DNA of 64,000 nt from Sphingomonas sp. (GCF_025362505.1 NZ_JANYGG010000108.1:1-64000), one strand, 5' to 3'; numbered from the stretch's first letter, positions 8,961 to 19,053 are shown. The notes: generated from the sequence alone by a model not told the origin. Numbers and translations: made by a program.

Positions 8961-10370
8961 ATGTCCGAAGCAGGCAAGGTACTGAAGCTCATCGAGGAAA
9001 ACGAGATCGAGTGGGTCGACCTCCGCTTCACCGACCCCAAGGGCAAGTGGCAGCACCTGTCGATGGTTGCGGGCGTGATCGACGAGGATATGCTCAACGA
9101 CGGTTTCATGTTCGACGGCTCGTCGATCGCCGGGTGGAAGGCGATCAACGAGAGCGACATGATCCTCATGCCCGATCTCGGCGCGACCTACATCGATCCG
9201 TTCAGCGCGACGCCGATGCTGATCCTCGTCTGCAACGTCGTCGAGCCCGGCACCGGCGAGCTCTATACCCGCGACCCGCGCTCGACCGCGACCCGCGCCG
9301 AGGCCTATCTCAAGCAGACCGGCATCGCCGACACCGTCTACGTCGGCCCCGAAGCCGAGTTCTTCATGTTCGACGACGTCAAGTTCGCCAACACCTACAA
9401 CGAGAGCTCGTTCAAGATCGACGACATCGAGCTGCCGACCAACACCAGCCGCGACTATGAGGGCGGCAACCTTGGTCACCGCCCGCGCGCCAAGGGCGGA
9501 TACTTCCCCGTCGCGCCGGTCGACAGCGCGGTCGACATCCGCTCCGAGATGGTCTCGACCATGCTCGAAATGGGGCTGCCGTGCGACAAGCATCACCACG
9601 AGGTCGCCGCGTCGCAGCACGAACTCGGGCTGACCTACGGCACGCTGGTCGAGACCGCCGACCGCATGCAGGTCTACAAATATGTCGTCCACATGGTCGC
9701 CCACGCCTATGGCAAGACCGCGACGTTCATGCCCAAGCCGATCGCCCAGGATAACGGTTCGGGAATGCACACCCACTTCTCGCTGTGGGAGGGCGGCAAG
9801 CCGCTGTTCGCTGGCAACGGCTATGCCGGCCTGTCGGAGACCGCGCTCTACTTCATCGGCGGCGTGATCAAGCATGCCCGCTCGCTCAACGCCTTCACCA
9901 ACCCGACGACCAACAGTTACAAGCGGCTGGTCCCTGGGTTCGAGGCGCCCGTTCTGCTGGCTTACTCGTCGCGCAACCGCTCGGCGTCGTGCCGCATTCC
10001 ATATGGCACCGGCGACAAGGCCAAGCGGGTCGAGTTCCGTTTCCCCGATGCGATGGCCAACCCCTACCTCGCCTATGCCGCGATCCTGATGGCCGGGCTC
10101 GACGGCATCCAGAGCCGCATCCATCCGGGCGAGGCGATGGACAAGAACCTCTACGACCTGCCGCCGGCCGAGCTGGTCGCGGTTCCGACCGTGTGCGGGT
10201 CCTTGCGCGAGGCGCTGACCAGCCTCGTCGCCGACCGCGATTACCTGCTCAAGGGCGACGTGTTCACCGAGGACCAGATCGACGCCTACATTGAGCTCAA
10301 GTGGGAAGAGGTCATCCGCTGGGAAACCGCCCCCAGCCCGGTCGAATTCGACATGTATTACTCGAGCTGA
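8961..10370 (+). CDS. glnA: Type I glutamine synthetase
   Basis: The 469-residue length matches GSI dodecamer subunits, which condense glutamate and ammonia with ATP. Diagnostic pieces are FDGSSIAGW near the N-terminus, GPEAEFF (metal Glu), the [10 protein letters not shown] loop and [10 protein letters not shown] (ATP site). NLYDLPP contains Tyr398, the adenylylation residue of GlnE-controlled enzymes. The start at 8961 follows AGAGG by about 8 bp; the longer frame from 8913 lacks homology. A strong hairpin follows the stop. The usual partner glnB is 5.7 kb upstream, so glnA should rely on its own promoter in the 192-bp leader. Confidence 0.97.
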   Translation: MSEAGKVLKLIEENEIEWVDLRFTDPKGKWQHLSMVAGVIDEDMLNDGFMFDGSSIAGWKAINESDMILMPDLGATYIDPFSATPMLILVCNVVEPGTGELYTRDPRSTATRAEAYLKQTGIADTVYVGPEAEFFMFDDVKFANTYNESSFKIDDIELPTNTSRDYEGGNLGHRPRAKGGYFPVAPVDSAVDIRSEMVSTMLEMGLPCDKHHHEVAASQHELGLTYGTLVETADRMQVYKYVVHMVAHAYGKTATFMPKPIAQDNGSGMHTHFSLWEGGKPLFAGNGYAGLSETALYFIGGVIKHARSLNAFTNPTTNSYKRLVPGFEAPVLLAYSSRNRSASCRIPYGTGDKAKRVEFRFPDAMANPYLAYAAILMAGLDGIQSRIHPGEAMDKNLYDLPPAELVAVPTVCGSLREALTSLVADRDYLLKGDVFTEDQIDAYIELKWEEVIRWETAPSPVEFDMYYSS

Positions 10371-10377
10371 TCGCGCT

Positions 10378-10407
10378 CCTCCTCCCCGGTGATCGCCGGG
10401 GAGGAGG
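10378..10407. terminator. Perfect 12-bp stem hairpin after glnA
   Basis: CCTCCTCCCCGG at 10378-10389 pairs exactly with CCGGGGAGGAGG at 10396-10407 around a 6-nt loop, starting 7 bp after the glnA stop. No T tract follows, so it is either a Rho-assisted or mRNA-stabilising 3' hairpin, not a canonical intrinsic terminator. Confidence 0.6.
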
Positions 10408-10500
10408 ATGGCCCTCGATCGCGCCAGATGGCGGCTTGATCACCTTTTCGTAACCCTCGCCCCCTAAAAGCTACTCATCATGGGGTGCGAGGTCGTTTCG

Positions 10501-11424
10501 ATGAACAATTTCCGCGCGGCGCTGCTGTTAGGCAAGGGCCGCGAACCCGAGCAGCCGCTGGTGACCGGCAAGAAACGCCGCAGCACGGCCGGCGACGGGC
10601 TCGACAGCATCGCGGTCACACGCGAGGTGTCGCGCTCCGCCGACCATCGCGGCGACGACCGCCACCGCCTCACCACCGAGACCGCCGTCGTCCTCTTCCG
10701 CGGCACACTCCTGCCGGTCGATCTGATCAACCTGTCGGGCGGCGGGGCGATGGTCCGCGGCGACTTTGCACCGCAGTTGTGGGAACCGGTCCAGCTCAAC
10801 CTTGGCGAACATGGCACGGTCGAATGCGCCGTCCGCTGGATCCGCGACGACCGCTTCGGCCTCGAATTCGCCCACGAAACCCAGATCCACGGCGATCCGC
10901 GCGAACGCGACGCCATGCTGCTCGACGTTATCCGCCGCTCCTTCCCCGACCTTGCTCCGACGACAATCGCGTCAACTGGCGCGGTCGAGCCGGCGGCCGT
11001 GCCATCCGACGCCGACGCCGCACGCCGCGGCTCACCGCGTCACCCGATGATCTGGTCGGGCACCGTGCTGTTCCAGCATGATTCATATCCCGTCCGACTG
11101 CGCAACGTCTCGCCCCACGGCGCTATGATCGAAAGCCCGCTCGCCTTCCCCGCCGGAGCCGAGCTGTTCCTCGACCTTGGCGAAGCGGGCAGCCTGTTCG
11201 CCACGGTCAGCTGGGCGCACGGCGACCAGGTCGGGCTCGAATTCGCCCAGACCTTCAACATCGCCGACCTCGCCAAGGCCCGCCCCGGCCTCACCCCCCA
11301 GCGCTGGTCGAGCCCGCAATACCTCCGCCAGGACAAAAGCGATGACTCCCCCTGGTCCGCCGGCTGGGGCCGCCTCACCGTCGAAGAACTGAAGAACTCG
11401 CTCGAGGGCTACCTCAAGCACTGA
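10501..11424 (+). CDS. Tandem PilZ-domain protein (predicted c-di-GMP effector)
   Basis: A 307-residue protein with two PilZ domains. The first has RGDDR (RxxxR) near residue 50 followed by NLSGGG. The second has RGSPR near residue 180 followed by NVSPHG. Both therefore keep the RxxxR and (D/N)xSxxG c-di-GMP ligands. The linker is Ala/Asp-rich. The C-terminus ends in a helix (TVEELKNSLEGYLKH). ATG 10501 is chosen because GAGG sits 8 bp before it. No catalytic domain is present, so it probably acts by protein-protein contact. A second double-PilZ protein is encoded at 39266-39967. Confidence 0.85.
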   Translation: MNNFRAALLLGKGREPEQPLVTGKKRRSTAGDGLDSIAVTREVSRSADHRGDDRHRLTTETAVVLFRGTLLPVDLINLSGGGAMVRGDFAPQLWEPVQLNLGEHGTVECAVRWIRDDRFGLEFAHETQIHGDPRERDAMLLDVIRRSFPDLAPTTIASTGAVEPAAVPSDADAARRGSPRHPMIWSGTVLFQHDSYPVRLRNVSPHGAMIESPLAFPAGAELFLDLGEAGSLFATVSWAHGDQVGLEFAQTFNIADLAKARPGLTPQRWSSPQYLRQDKSDDSPWSAGWGRLTVEELKNSLEGYLKH

Positions 11425-11501
11425 ACCGTTCACCGCGCCTTGCGTTGACCGTATGATCGGCTATCGCCGGTCACTTCGGCGACAGGGACGGATTGAACTG
11501 C

Positions 11502-12467
11502 ATGGCGCGGCTTTATGGCAGCAGCAAACGCATATTGGTGACCGGTGGCGCCGGTTTCCTGGGCTCACACCTGTGTGACCGCCTCCTCGCCGATGGCCAT
11601 GAGGTCATCTGCCTCGACAATTTCTTTACCGGCGACAAGGCCAATATCACGCATCTCCTCCCGAACCCGAAGTTCGAGCTGCTCCGCCACGACGTGACCT
11701 TCCCCTTGTTCATCGAGGTCGACGAGATATTCAATCTCGCGTGCCCTGCCTCCCCAATCCACTATCAGCACGACCCCGTACAGACGACCAAGACCTCGGT
11801 TCACGGCGCGATCAACATGCTGGGGCTCGCCAAGCGGCTCGGCATCCGCATCTTCCAGGCGTCAACCAGCGAGGTCTATGGTGACCCTGTCGTCCACCCG
11901 CAGACCGAGGAATATTGGGGCCACGTCAACCCGATCGGCCTGCGCAGCTGCTACGATGAAGGCAAGCGTTGCGCCGAGACGCTGTTCTTCGACTATCACC
12001 GCCAGTGCGGGCTCGAAATCAAGGTCGCCCGGATCTTCAACACCTACGGCCCGCGCATGCACCATGCCGACGGCCGGGTGGTCTCGAACTTTATCGTCCA
12101 GGCGCTGACCGGTGTGCCGATCACGCTTTACGGCGACGGCGAACAGTCGCGCAGCTTCTGCTTCGTCTCCGACCTGATCGAGGGGTTCGTGCGTTTGATG
12201 GATTCGTCAGGCGAGATCACTGGCCCGATCAACCTCGGCAATCCAGTCGAGTTCAGCATGCGTCAGCTCGCCGAGCAGGTGCTCGCAAAGACCGGCAGCA
12301 AATCCGAGATCAAGTTCGAACCGCTGCCATCCGACGACCCCCGCCAGCGCCAGCCCGACATCAGCAAGGCGCGCTCACTGCTTGGCTGGGAACCGACCGT
12401 CGCGCTTGCCGACGGCCTCGACCACACCATCGCCTATTTTCGCGAGCGCGGCTTCGGCGCCCCATGA
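11502..12467 (+). CDS. uxs: UDP-glucuronate decarboxylase (UDP-xylose synthase), SDR family
   Basis: A 321-residue extended SDR. The NAD-binding motif [11 protein letters not shown] is followed by the UXS/UDP-sugar hallmarks [21 protein letters not shown] and SCYDEGKR (catalytic Tyr and Lys). The C-terminal PDISKAR...LGWEP block is typical of UDP-glucuronate decarboxylases, which make UDP-xylose. The ATG at 11502 is used; a TTG at 11493 closer to an AGGGA sequence is an alternative. Its stop overlaps the start of a glycosyltransferase by 4 bp, so UDP-xylose made here is probably the donor for that locus. Confidence 0.9.
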   Translation: MARLYGSSKRILVTGGAGFLGSHLCDRLLADGHEVICLDNFFTGDKANITHLLPNPKFELLRHDVTFPLFIEVDEIFNLACPASPIHYQHDPVQTTKTSVHGAINMLGLAKRLGIRIFQASTSEVYGDPVVHPQTEEYWGHVNPIGLRSCYDEGKRCAETLFFDYHRQCGLEIKVARIFNTYGPRMHHADGRVVSNFIVQALTGVPITLYGDGEQSRSFCFVSDLIEGFVRLMDSSGEITGPINLGNPVEFSMRQLAEQVLAKTGSKSEIKFEPLPSDDPRQRQPDISKARSLLGWEPTVALADGLDHTIAYFRERGFGAP

Positions 12468-13675
12468 CGCACGCCTCCGGACGCCGAGTGCGCGTCGGCT
12501 TTCTGTACACGCACCCCATCCAATACGCCGCGCCCCTGATGCGCCTGATTAATCGCTCGGCCGACATCGAGGCGGTGCCGATTTACCTGACCGATTTCAG
12601 CCTGCGCGGGGCAGTCGACAAGCAGTTCGGGGTCAAAGTCGTTTGGGACATCGACCTGCTCGAAGGCACTGACCCGATCTTCGTCGATGGCTATAAAACC
12701 CGCGAGGTCAGCACCGGGCTCACGGCAATGCCCGCCCCGCAAGTATGGAAGATCGTGCGCGAGGCCCGGCTCGATGCGCTCGTCGTTCAGGGCCACGTCC
12801 AGCTTGCCGTGCATATTGCAGTGCTCGCCGCCAAGAGTATCGGAATTCCGGTCTTCTACCGCTCCGAGACGCATCTTCTGCTGCCGCGTGGAAAGGCGAA
12901 GCGCATCGCTCGCCGCCTCTTGATGGGTGGCTATTACAAGTTGCTGGATGGCTTCCTCGCTATCGGCACCCGCAACCACTTATTCTATCGGGCGATGGGC
13001 GTTCCGGGCTCAAAGGTCTTCGACGTGCCTTATGCGGTCGATAATGAGCGGATGATCGCAAACTCGTCCCTTTCGTCGTCCCAGCGCTCGGCGAAGCGAC
13101 GCGAGCTTGGCGCGCGCGACGGGATCCCGCTTCTTGTCTATGCTTCGAAACTGACCCGCCGGAAGCATCCCGACGACTTGCTTGAAGCGGCGCGAAGCCT
13201 GCGCCGTGAAGGGCTCGATTTTGACCTGCTGTTTGTCGGCACCGGAGAGATGGAGGGAGAACTTCGCAACGCCGCTGCCGCCAACTTCCCCGGTCCGCCG
13301 CCGCTGTTCGCCGGTTTCCTCAACCAGACCGAGCTGCCCGCGGTGCTGGGCGCAAGCGACATCTTCATCCTGCCTGCCGAGAATGAGCCGTGGGGTTTGA
13401 TCATCAACGAAGCGATGTGCGCGGGCCTCGCCATCGTCACGTCGCGCGAAGTCGGCGCGGTACCCGACCTGGTTCACGAAGGGGTCAACGGGCGGTTGTT
13501 CGACGCGGGCAACATCGCGCAATTAACCACTGTCCTTCGTGATCTCGTCCAGCATCCCGGTCGGACGAGCGAGATGGGCGCGGAAAGCCGCAGGATCGTT
13601 GCCGGCTGGGGATATGGGGAAGACCTAGAAGGGCTTCGCGCGGCATTGGTCGCGACGAAACGACTATCGCAATGA
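12464..13675 (+). CDS. Glycosyltransferase family 4 (GT-B fold)
   Basis: A 403-residue cytosolic GT-B protein. The N-terminal acceptor domain begins [18 protein letters not shown]. The C-terminal donor domain has [15 protein letters not shown], then the EPWGLIINE motif (EX7E), which contacts the nucleotide sugar in GT4 retaining enzymes. The start ATG overlaps the stop of the UDP-xylose synthase gene (ATGA), which implies translational coupling and suggests a xylosyl- or pentosyl-transferase, although donor specificity cannot be read from sequence. A long open frame extending upstream to 11969 is out-of-frame shadow. Confidence 0.9.
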   Translation: MTHASGRRVRVGFLYTHPIQYAAPLMRLINRSADIEAVPIYLTDFSLRGAVDKQFGVKVVWDIDLLEGTDPIFVDGYKTREVSTGLTAMPAPQVWKIVREARLDALVVQGHVQLAVHIAVLAAKSIGIPVFYRSETHLLLPRGKAKRIARRLLMGGYYKLLDGFLAIGTRNHLFYRAMGVPGSKVFDVPYAVDNERMIANSSLSSSQRSAKRRELGARDGIPLLVYASKLTRRKHPDDLLEAARSLRREGLDFDLLFVGTGEMEGELRNAAAANFPGPPPLFAGFLNQTELPAVLGASDIFILPAENEPWGLIINEAMCAGLAIVTSREVGAVPDLVHEGVNGRLFDAGNIAQLTTVLRDLVQHPGRTSEMGAESRRIVAGWGYGEDLEGLRAALVATKRLSQ

Positions 13676-14709
13676 CGGACGGCGGGCCAGTACGCGCAAT
13701 CCTCGCCAGCGAATTCTGGCCGGGTGCCACTGCCCGGGGCATCGCGCCGGGTCTTCGCGCCGCCGGCTGGCTGGTCGACGAAATCGACGATCAACGCTTT
13801 TTCCCGAATTCGATGTCGCTCGCCCAACGACTTGAAGCCCGGCTCAGGCGGCGTCAGCGTACCGCCGACTACCAAGCAGCAATCCTAGCCGCCGCCCGAA
13901 CCCACCGTGCCGAGGTCATGATTACGGTCAAGGGCGGTAATGTGACACAAGCGACGCTTGCACAGCTCCGCGACATGGGTGTTTTCGTCGTCAACTATTA
14001 CCCCGACCGCGACGTCCCAATCAAACGCATGGCCGATTACGATCTGGTCGCGACGACCAAGTCATTTCATTTTGATCCCCTCGCCCAGCATTTACCGGAT
14101 GAGCGATTTGTCTTGATCAATCATGGTTACGACGCCGAACTCCACCGCCCGGTCGCGTTGACGCCCGATCGGGAGCCGGTCGACGTTCTCTACATCGGCA
14201 ATGCGGGAGCGTATAAGGCCCGCCTGATGATTGCGCTGGCCGAAACCTTGCCCGGCCTCAAGATCAGGGTCGTCGGCCATCGTTGGCTCGACCATGCCAA
14301 GGGCACCGCACTCGAAGCCGCCGCGTTGGGAAACGCCGTTCATGGCGATTATTATGCCGCCGAAATCGCTAATGCGAAAATCGTTCTCGCCTTCCACATG
14401 GGCGAGAATCCAAAGACCGGGTTTCAGGATCTCGTCTCGACCCGCACCTTCGAGATCCCCGCGTGCGGCGGGTTCATGCTGCATGTCGACAATCCCGAGG
14501 TCCGCTCGCTGTTCGACGTCCCGTCCGAGATCGACACCTTCGCGAACGACGCGGAGATGATCGCGAAGATCGGTTACTGGCTCGACCATCCCCAGGAACG
14601 CGAAGCGGTTGCCGCGCGCGGTCATGCACGCGCGGTGCCTGCTTACAGCTACACCGAACGCGGACGAGAGATTGCCCGGATCGTCGAAGAACGGCTCGCC
14701 CGGCGCTAG
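13672..14709 (+). CDS. CgeB-like glycosyltransferase family protein
   Basis: A 345-residue protein with a GT-B layout. The N-terminal half holds VKGGNVTQATLAQLRDMG and NYYPDRDVPIKRMADYD, typical of the CgeB/spore-protein YkvP-like family. The C-terminal half holds the conserved RTFEIPACGGFMLHVDNPEVRSLF motif, split here as RTFEIPACGGF and the following Asp-Asn. These proteins modify polysaccharides or surface proteins. It is coupled to the upstream glycosyltransferase by an ATGA overlap. Its TAG stop shares the four bases CTAG with the stop of the convergent permease gene. Confidence 0.85.
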   Translation: MTDGGPVRAILASEFWPGATARGIAPGLRAAGWLVDEIDDQRFFPNSMSLAQRLEARLRRRQRTADYQAAILAAARTHRAEVMITVKGGNVTQATLAQLRDMGVFVVNYYPDRDVPIKRMADYDLVATTKSFHFDPLAQHLPDERFVLINHGYDAELHRPVALTPDREPVDVLYIGNAGAYKARLMIALAETLPGLKIRVVGHRWLDHAKGTALEAAALGNAVHGDYYAAEIANAKIVLAFHMGENPKTGFQDLVSTRTFEIPACGGFMLHVDNPEVRSLFDVPSEIDTFANDAEMIAKIGYWLDHPQEREAVAARGHARAVPAYSYTERGREIARIVEERLARR

Positions 14710-16130
14710 GTGGCCCGCGCCCGTTCCGCCCGCGGTGCGCCGTAGACCAGGTACACCAGCAGCCCGAACAGGTTCCAGCCGAGGAAATAGGTCTGCGTCC
14801 GCACCGGCAGGCTCCAGAACAGATAGGCGCAGCCAAGGATGCCGACCGTGCCGACCAGCCACGGCAGCGGGGTGGTGAACTTGCGCGGGCGGTCGGGCTC
14901 GCGGCGGCGCATCGCCAGCATCGCCGCGCACACCGCGACGAACGCGGTCAGCGTGCCAGCATTGGCCAGCGCGGCGATCTCGTTGAGCGGGAACAGCGCG
15001 GCGATGATCGCCACCACGATCGCGGTGAAGATCGTGATCCGCACCGGGGTCCCCCGCTTCGACACCCGCGCGAGGCCTTGTGGGAGCAGGCCATCGCGCG
15101 CCATGGTGAAGAAGATCCGGCTCTGTCCGAAGAAGAAGGCGAGGATGACGGTCGGCAGCGCGACCACCGCCGACAGCCCGAGGATTCGAGCCGCCCAGCC
15201 CTGCCCGATCTCTCGCAGGATCAGCGCCAGCGGTTCGGGGCTGTTGGCAAACCGCGAATAAGCCAGCGCCCCGACCGCCGCCGCCGCGACCGCCATGTAG
15301 ATAGCGACGCAGGCGACCATCGATCCGACGATGCCGATCGCCAGGTCGCGGTCGGGGTTCTTGGTTTCCTCGGCTGCCGTGGCGATCGCGTCGAACCCGT
15401 AGAAGGCGAAGAAGATGATCGCCGCCGCAGCCATCACGCCGACCTCGACCGGCTTGCCGTCGACGCCGACCCCGATGTGGCTCGAAAACCCGTTGGGCAT
15501 GAACGGGTGAAAGTGGCTTGCGTCGAACGATTTGAGCGCGACGACGATGAACAATGCCAGGGCTAGCATCTTGATCACCACCAGCACCGCGTTGAGCGTC
15601 GCGCTCTCCCGCGTTCCGGCCGACAGCACCGCGGCGACCACGGCGATGATCAACACTGCGGGCAGGTTGAACACACCGCCAAGCTCGGGCCCGTTGGTCA
15701 GCGCCGCCGGCAGTCCCGCGCCGACGCTTGCCAGGAAGCCCGAGGCATAGCCCGACCAGCCGACCGCGACCGCGCTGACGACCAGGCTATATTCCAGGAT
15801 CAGCGACCAGCCGACGACCCACGCCAGCAACTCCCCGAACACCACATAGGAATAGGTATAGGCCGACCCCGACGCCGGGATCATCGTCGCCATTTCGGCA
15901 TAGGCCAGCGCGGCAGAGGCGCAGATCAGCCCGGCAATGGCGAACGATAGGATTACCGACGGTCCGGCCTTGGCCGCGCCGACCCCGATCAGCGTGAGGA
16001 TACCCGTCCCGACGATCGCCCCGACACCCAGCGCGACGAGGTGCGGCCACGACAGTGATCGCGCCAGCCGGTGATGCTCGGGCATGTCCTCGCGCGAGAC
16101 GACGACCTTGCGCACATTCCAGTTCTTCAA
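14706..16130 (-). CDS. APC-family amino acid permease
   Basis: A 474-residue inner-membrane transporter with about 12 hydrophobic segments. After a short basic N-terminus comes the APC helix-1 motif VGAIVGTGILTLIG, then EMATMIPASGSAYTYSY on helix 3, and FYGFDAIATAAEE on helix 6. It resembles the cationic/branched amino acid transporter (CAT/YfnA) branch; the substrate is not certain. The start ATG at 16130 precedes MKNWNVRKVVVSRED. It is convergent with the CgeB-like gene, the two stops overlapping by 4 bp. Confidence 0.9.
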   Translation of the reverse strand: MKNWNVRKVVVSREDMPEHHRLARSLSWPHLVALGVGAIVGTGILTLIGVGAAKAGPSVILSFAIAGLICASAALAYAEMATMIPASGSAYTYSYVVFGELLAWVVGWSLILEYSLVVSAVAVGWSGYASGFLASVGAGLPAALTNGPELGGVFNLPAVLIIAVVAAVLSAGTRESATLNAVLVVIKMLALALFIVVALKSFDASHFHPFMPNGFSSHIGVGVDGKPVEVGVMAAAAIIFFAFYGFDAIATAAEETKNPDRDLAIGIVGSMVACVAIYMAVAAAAVGALAYSRFANSPEPLALILREIGQGWAARILGLSAVVALPTVILAFFFGQSRIFFTMARDGLLPQGLARVSKRGTPVRITIFTAIVVAIIAALFPLNEIAALANAGTLTAFVAVCAAMLAMRRREPDRPRKFTTPLPWLVGTVGILGCAYLFWSLPVRTQTYFLGWNLFGLLVYLVYGAPRAERARAT

Positions 16131-16177
16131 CGCTCGACCTCCCCTGGTTCGGGGTGAGCCTAGCGCGCGAACCGCGA

Positions 16178-16387
16178 CTAGTGAACCGTGCCGACGACCT
16201 CGTCGCAGCTGAGCGTGGCGATGACCCGCTCGATCTGGCGCCAGTGGCAGAAGCGCTGGACATTGCCCGCGTCGCGGCTGGCGATAGCGCGCGCCGCGGC
16301 TTCGAACCCGGCATCGTCGCCGAATGCCTCGATCAGGCCGGCGGCGTCATCGAGCGCCCCGCGACCAGCAATATAAGGTGCTTCCAT
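16178..16387 (-). CDS. Small conserved-looking protein of unknown function
   Basis: A 69-residue acidic protein, beginning MEAPYIAGRGALDDAAGLIEA in outline (MEAPYIAG, then DDAAGLIEAFGDDAG), with a C-terminal FCHWRQIERVI and a final TVH. Length, base usage and a clear reading frame make it likely to be a real gene of the short sphingomonad type; one Cys and one CHW motif are notable. It lies 47 bp upstream of, and on the same strand as, the permease gene. No function can be proposed. Confidence 0.65.
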   Translation of the reverse strand: MEAPYIAGRGALDDAAGLIEAFGDDAGFEAAARAIASRDAGNVQRFCHWRQIERVIATLSCDEVVGTVH

Positions 16388-16499
16388 GGCGCTGCTTTAA
16401 CCCGCGACCTGTTTGCGGACAGCGACCAAGCATCGTTAGTGGGACATCAACCACGTTATCGACGCTGGCGCCGGCCACGCGCTTCTGCCAAGGCGCGCC

Positions 16500-16682
16500 A
16501 TGCCCAACCGCACCAGCCAGGCCGGCGGCCTGTTCCTCATGCTCGCGATCGTCCTTGGAACAATCTGGGGCGTTTACGTCGGCCAGCCGATGCTCGGCGT
16601 ACTGCGAGGCACGGGCATCGGCGTCGTGATTGCGCTGGTCGTCTGGCTGATTGACCGCCGGCGCCGCCCGCCCGCCGGCTGA
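16500..16682 (+). CDS. Small two-helix membrane protein
   Basis: A 60-residue peptide with two predicted transmembrane helices, AGGLFLMLAIVLGTIWGVYVG split as LFLMLAIVLGTIWGVYVG and then IGVVIALVVWLIDRRRR, ending in a positively charged tail. The hydrophobic pattern argues for translation. It is tail-to-tail with the racemase gene (10 bp between stops). The function is unknown; such short proteins often associate with larger membrane complexes. Confidence 0.65.
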   Translation: MPNRTSQAGGLFLMLAIVLGTIWGVYVGQPMLGVLRGTGIGVVIALVVWLIDRRRRPPAG

Positions 16683-16691
16683 GCTAGGTTT

Positions 16692-17411
16692 TCAGGCGGC
16701 CTTGCGCCGCGCCGCCGCGACGTCGTCAAGCATCCACTCGACCGCCGCGCGCGCGTGGATCGCGGTGGTGTCATAGACCGGCAGGACATTGGCGCGCGCA
16801 TCGACCGCGAGCACCAGTTCGGTGCAGCCGAGGATGATCGCCTGGACCTTCTGCTTAGCGAGTTCGGTGATCAGCGTCTTCAACTTGCGCTGGCTTTCTC
16901 GGACCACGCGGCCCGCGGCGAGTTCCTCGTAGATGATCCGGTCGACCTCGGACCGCCACTGCCCATTAAGCTCATGGAACACGATTCCGCGCTGCTCATA
17001 GGCCTCGCGCGCGAACGGCTCGGTCATCGTGAACCGCGTTCCGAGCAGGGCGACATGGCTGCGCCCGTCAGCCGCGATCCGCTCGGCGGTCGCCGCGGCG
17101 ATATCGATCACCTCCAGCCCGGTTGCTGCTTCGACCGCCGCACGCGCCTTGTGCATCGTGTTCGACGCGATCAGCAGCCCCTCGGCGCCCGATGCCTTGA
17201 GCCGCACTGCCGCCTCGACCGCGACGCGGATCGCGCCATCCCAGTCACCGGCTTGATGCATCGCCGCCAGCGGACCGAAATCGAGGCTCTCGATCGCCAG
17301 CCGCGCGCTGTGCAGCCCCCCGAGTCGCACTGCGACGCCCTTGTTGATCTGTTCGTAATAGAGCGCGGTCGAAGCCCAGCTCGTCCCGCCGATGATCCCC
17401 AGCTTGTTCAC
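16692..17411 (-). CDS. Aspartate/glutamate racemase family protein with an atypical first catalytic position
   Basis: A 239-residue two-domain racemase fold beginning MNKLGIIGGTSWASTALYYEQ in outline (GIIGGTSW is the family start). These PLP-independent enzymes use two facing acid/base residues. The second, in IILGCTEL, is a normal Cys. The first, normally C or T in the motif (C/T)NTMHK, is Ser here: LLIASNTMHK. E. coli YgeA, with Thr at this place, acts on L-Asp/L-Glu, so activity may be altered, not lost. No obvious operon partner is present; the upstream 207 bp up to the pntB stop hold no clear gene. Confidence 0.85.
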   Translation of the reverse strand: MNKLGIIGGTSWASTALYYEQINKGVAVRLGGLHSARLAIESLDFGPLAAMHQAGDWDGAIRVAVEAAVRLKASGAEGLLIASNTMHKARAAVEAATGLEVIDIAAATAERIAADGRSHVALLGTRFTMTEPFAREAYEQRGIVFHELNGQWRSEVDRIIYEELAAGRVVRESQRKLKTLITELAKQKVQAIILGCTELVLAVDARANVLPVYDTTAIHARAAVEWMLDDVAAARRKAA

Positions 17412-17618
17412 GTCCGCTCTCCCCGCAACCCGCCACGCCGGAGGTTCCGGCTGGGGGCTTGAACCCAGAAACGATATCCTTTCGGTAGCGAATCGGCGCT
17501 GTTAAACCAAGCGCTTAACGGTGTCAGAACGGGTTAATCGCGGGCACTCGAAACGGCGCTTGAATCGCTGCCATGAAGGATGATCAGGTCGCCCATCGCT
17601 CCCCACTGAGCGCGACTA

Positions 17619-19052
17619 TCACCCCAGCGCCTTGACTATCTCTTCGACCATTTTCTTCGCGTCGGCGAGAAGCATCATCGTATTGTCGCGGTAGAACAGC
17701 TCGTTATCGACCCCGGCGTAACCCGCGCCGCCCATCGATCGCTTGATGAACAGGACGGTCCGGGCCTTTTCGACGTCGAGCACCGGCATGCCATAGATTG
17801 GCGATGTCTTGTCGGTCTTCGCCGCCGGGTTGGTGACATCGTTGGCGCCGATGACGAAGGCGACGTCGGTCTGCGCGAACTCGGAATTGATGTCCTCGAG
17901 CTCGAACACCTCGTCATAGGGGACGTTAGCCTCGGCGAGCAGCACGTTCATGTGTCCTGGCATGCGGCCCGCGACGGGGTGGATGGCGTATTTAACCCGC
18001 ACCCCCTTCTTCTTGAGCTGGTCGCCCATCTCGCGCAGCACATGCTGCGCCTGCGCCACCGCCATGCCGTACCCGGGGACGATGATCACCTGATCGGCCT
18101 GGCTCAACAGGAAGGCGGCGTCTTCGGCCGATCCGCGCTTGTAGGGGCGGTCGATCGCTTCCGCTCCGCCCGCGGGCCCCGCTATCGCGCCGAATCCGCC
18201 GGCGATGACCGAGATGAAGCTGCGGTTCATTGCCCGGCACATGATGTAGCTCAGGATCGCGCCCGATGATCCGACCAGCGCGCCGGTGATGATCATCGCG
18301 CTGTTGTGAAGCGTGAAGCCCATCGCCGCCGCCGCCCAGCCCGAGTAGCTGTTGAGCATCGACACCACGACCGGCATGTCGGCGCCGCCGATCGGAATGA
18401 TCAGCAGGAAGCCGATCGCGAACGACAGGCCGAGGATCGCCCAGAACAACGCCGGGGTCGACCAGTGGAACAGCGCGATCAGAACAAGGATCGCGACCAG
18501 CGCGGACAGGTTGATGACGTGACGACCGGGCAGCAGGATCGGCTTGCCCGACATGTTGCCGTTCAGCTTGAGGAAGGCGATGACCGAGCCCGAGAAGGTA
18601 ATCGCGCCGATCGCGACGCTAAGCCCCATCTCAATCCGGCTGGTCTGGAGGATGTCGGCTCCCGCCGCGTCGAGGATGTGGAAACTGGCCGGGTTGAGGT
18701 AAGCCGCCACCCCGACCAGCACCGCCGCCATGCCGACCAGACTGTGGAACGCGGCGACAAGCTGCGGCATGGCGGTCATCTGGATCCGCCGCGCGGTGAC
18801 GAGGCCGATCCCGCCGCCGATCGCGATCGCGATCAGGATTTCGCCAATGGACGCGATGCCGTGCGTGATCAGGGTCGTGACGACCGCGATCCCCATCCCG
18901 ATCATGCCGAGGCGGTTGCCGCGCTGCGACGTCACCGGGCTCGACAGCCCGCGCAGCGCGAGGATGAAGCACGCCCCCGCGATCAGGTAAGCGAGCGCGA
19001 TCCAGCTGTCGGAGATGCTGAAGAGCAGGTCGGTGCGGACCGCCGAAGCCAT
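17619..19052 (-). CDS. pntB: NAD(P) transhydrogenase subunit beta
   Basis: A 477-residue membrane protein. The first 290 residues hold about eight to nine transmembrane helices of the proton channel (domain II). The C-terminus is the NADP-binding domain III, with VPGYGMAVAQAQH, HPVAGRMPGHMNVLLAEA and VIGANDVTNPAA. It couples hydride transfer from NADH to NADP+ with proton influx. It starts 1 bp after the stop of pntAB, so those two are co-translated. The pntAA subunit lies 3 kb away beyond two opposite-strand genes. Confidence 0.96.
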   Translation of the reverse strand: MASAVRTDLLFSISDSWIALAYLIAGACFILALRGLSSPVTSQRGNRLGMIGMGIAVVTTLITHGIASIGEILIAIAIGGGIGLVTARRIQMTAMPQLVAAFHSLVGMAAVLVGVAAYLNPASFHILDAAGADILQTSRIEMGLSVAIGAITFSGSVIAFLKLNGNMSGKPILLPGRHVINLSALVAILVLIALFHWSTPALFWAILGLSFAIGFLLIIPIGGADMPVVVSMLNSYSGWAAAAMGFTLHNSAMIITGALVGSSGAILSYIMCRAMNRSFISVIAGGFGAIAGPAGGAEAIDRPYKRGSAEDAAFLLSQADQVIIVPGYGMAVAQAQHVLREMGDQLKKKGVRVKYAIHPVAGRMPGHMNVLLAEANVPYDEVFELEDINSEFAQTDVAFVIGANDVTNPAAKTDKTSPIYGMPVLDVEKARTVLFIKRSMGGAGYAGVDNELFYRDNTMMLLADAKKMVEEIVKALG

Positions 19053-19053
19053 C

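Noticed and set aside
17412-17618. Possible 20-codon ORF (ATG at about 17573) between the racemase and pntB genes
   Set aside because: No ribosome binding site, promoter or terminator like those of the 21877 peptide gene, and it runs into the pntB stop region.
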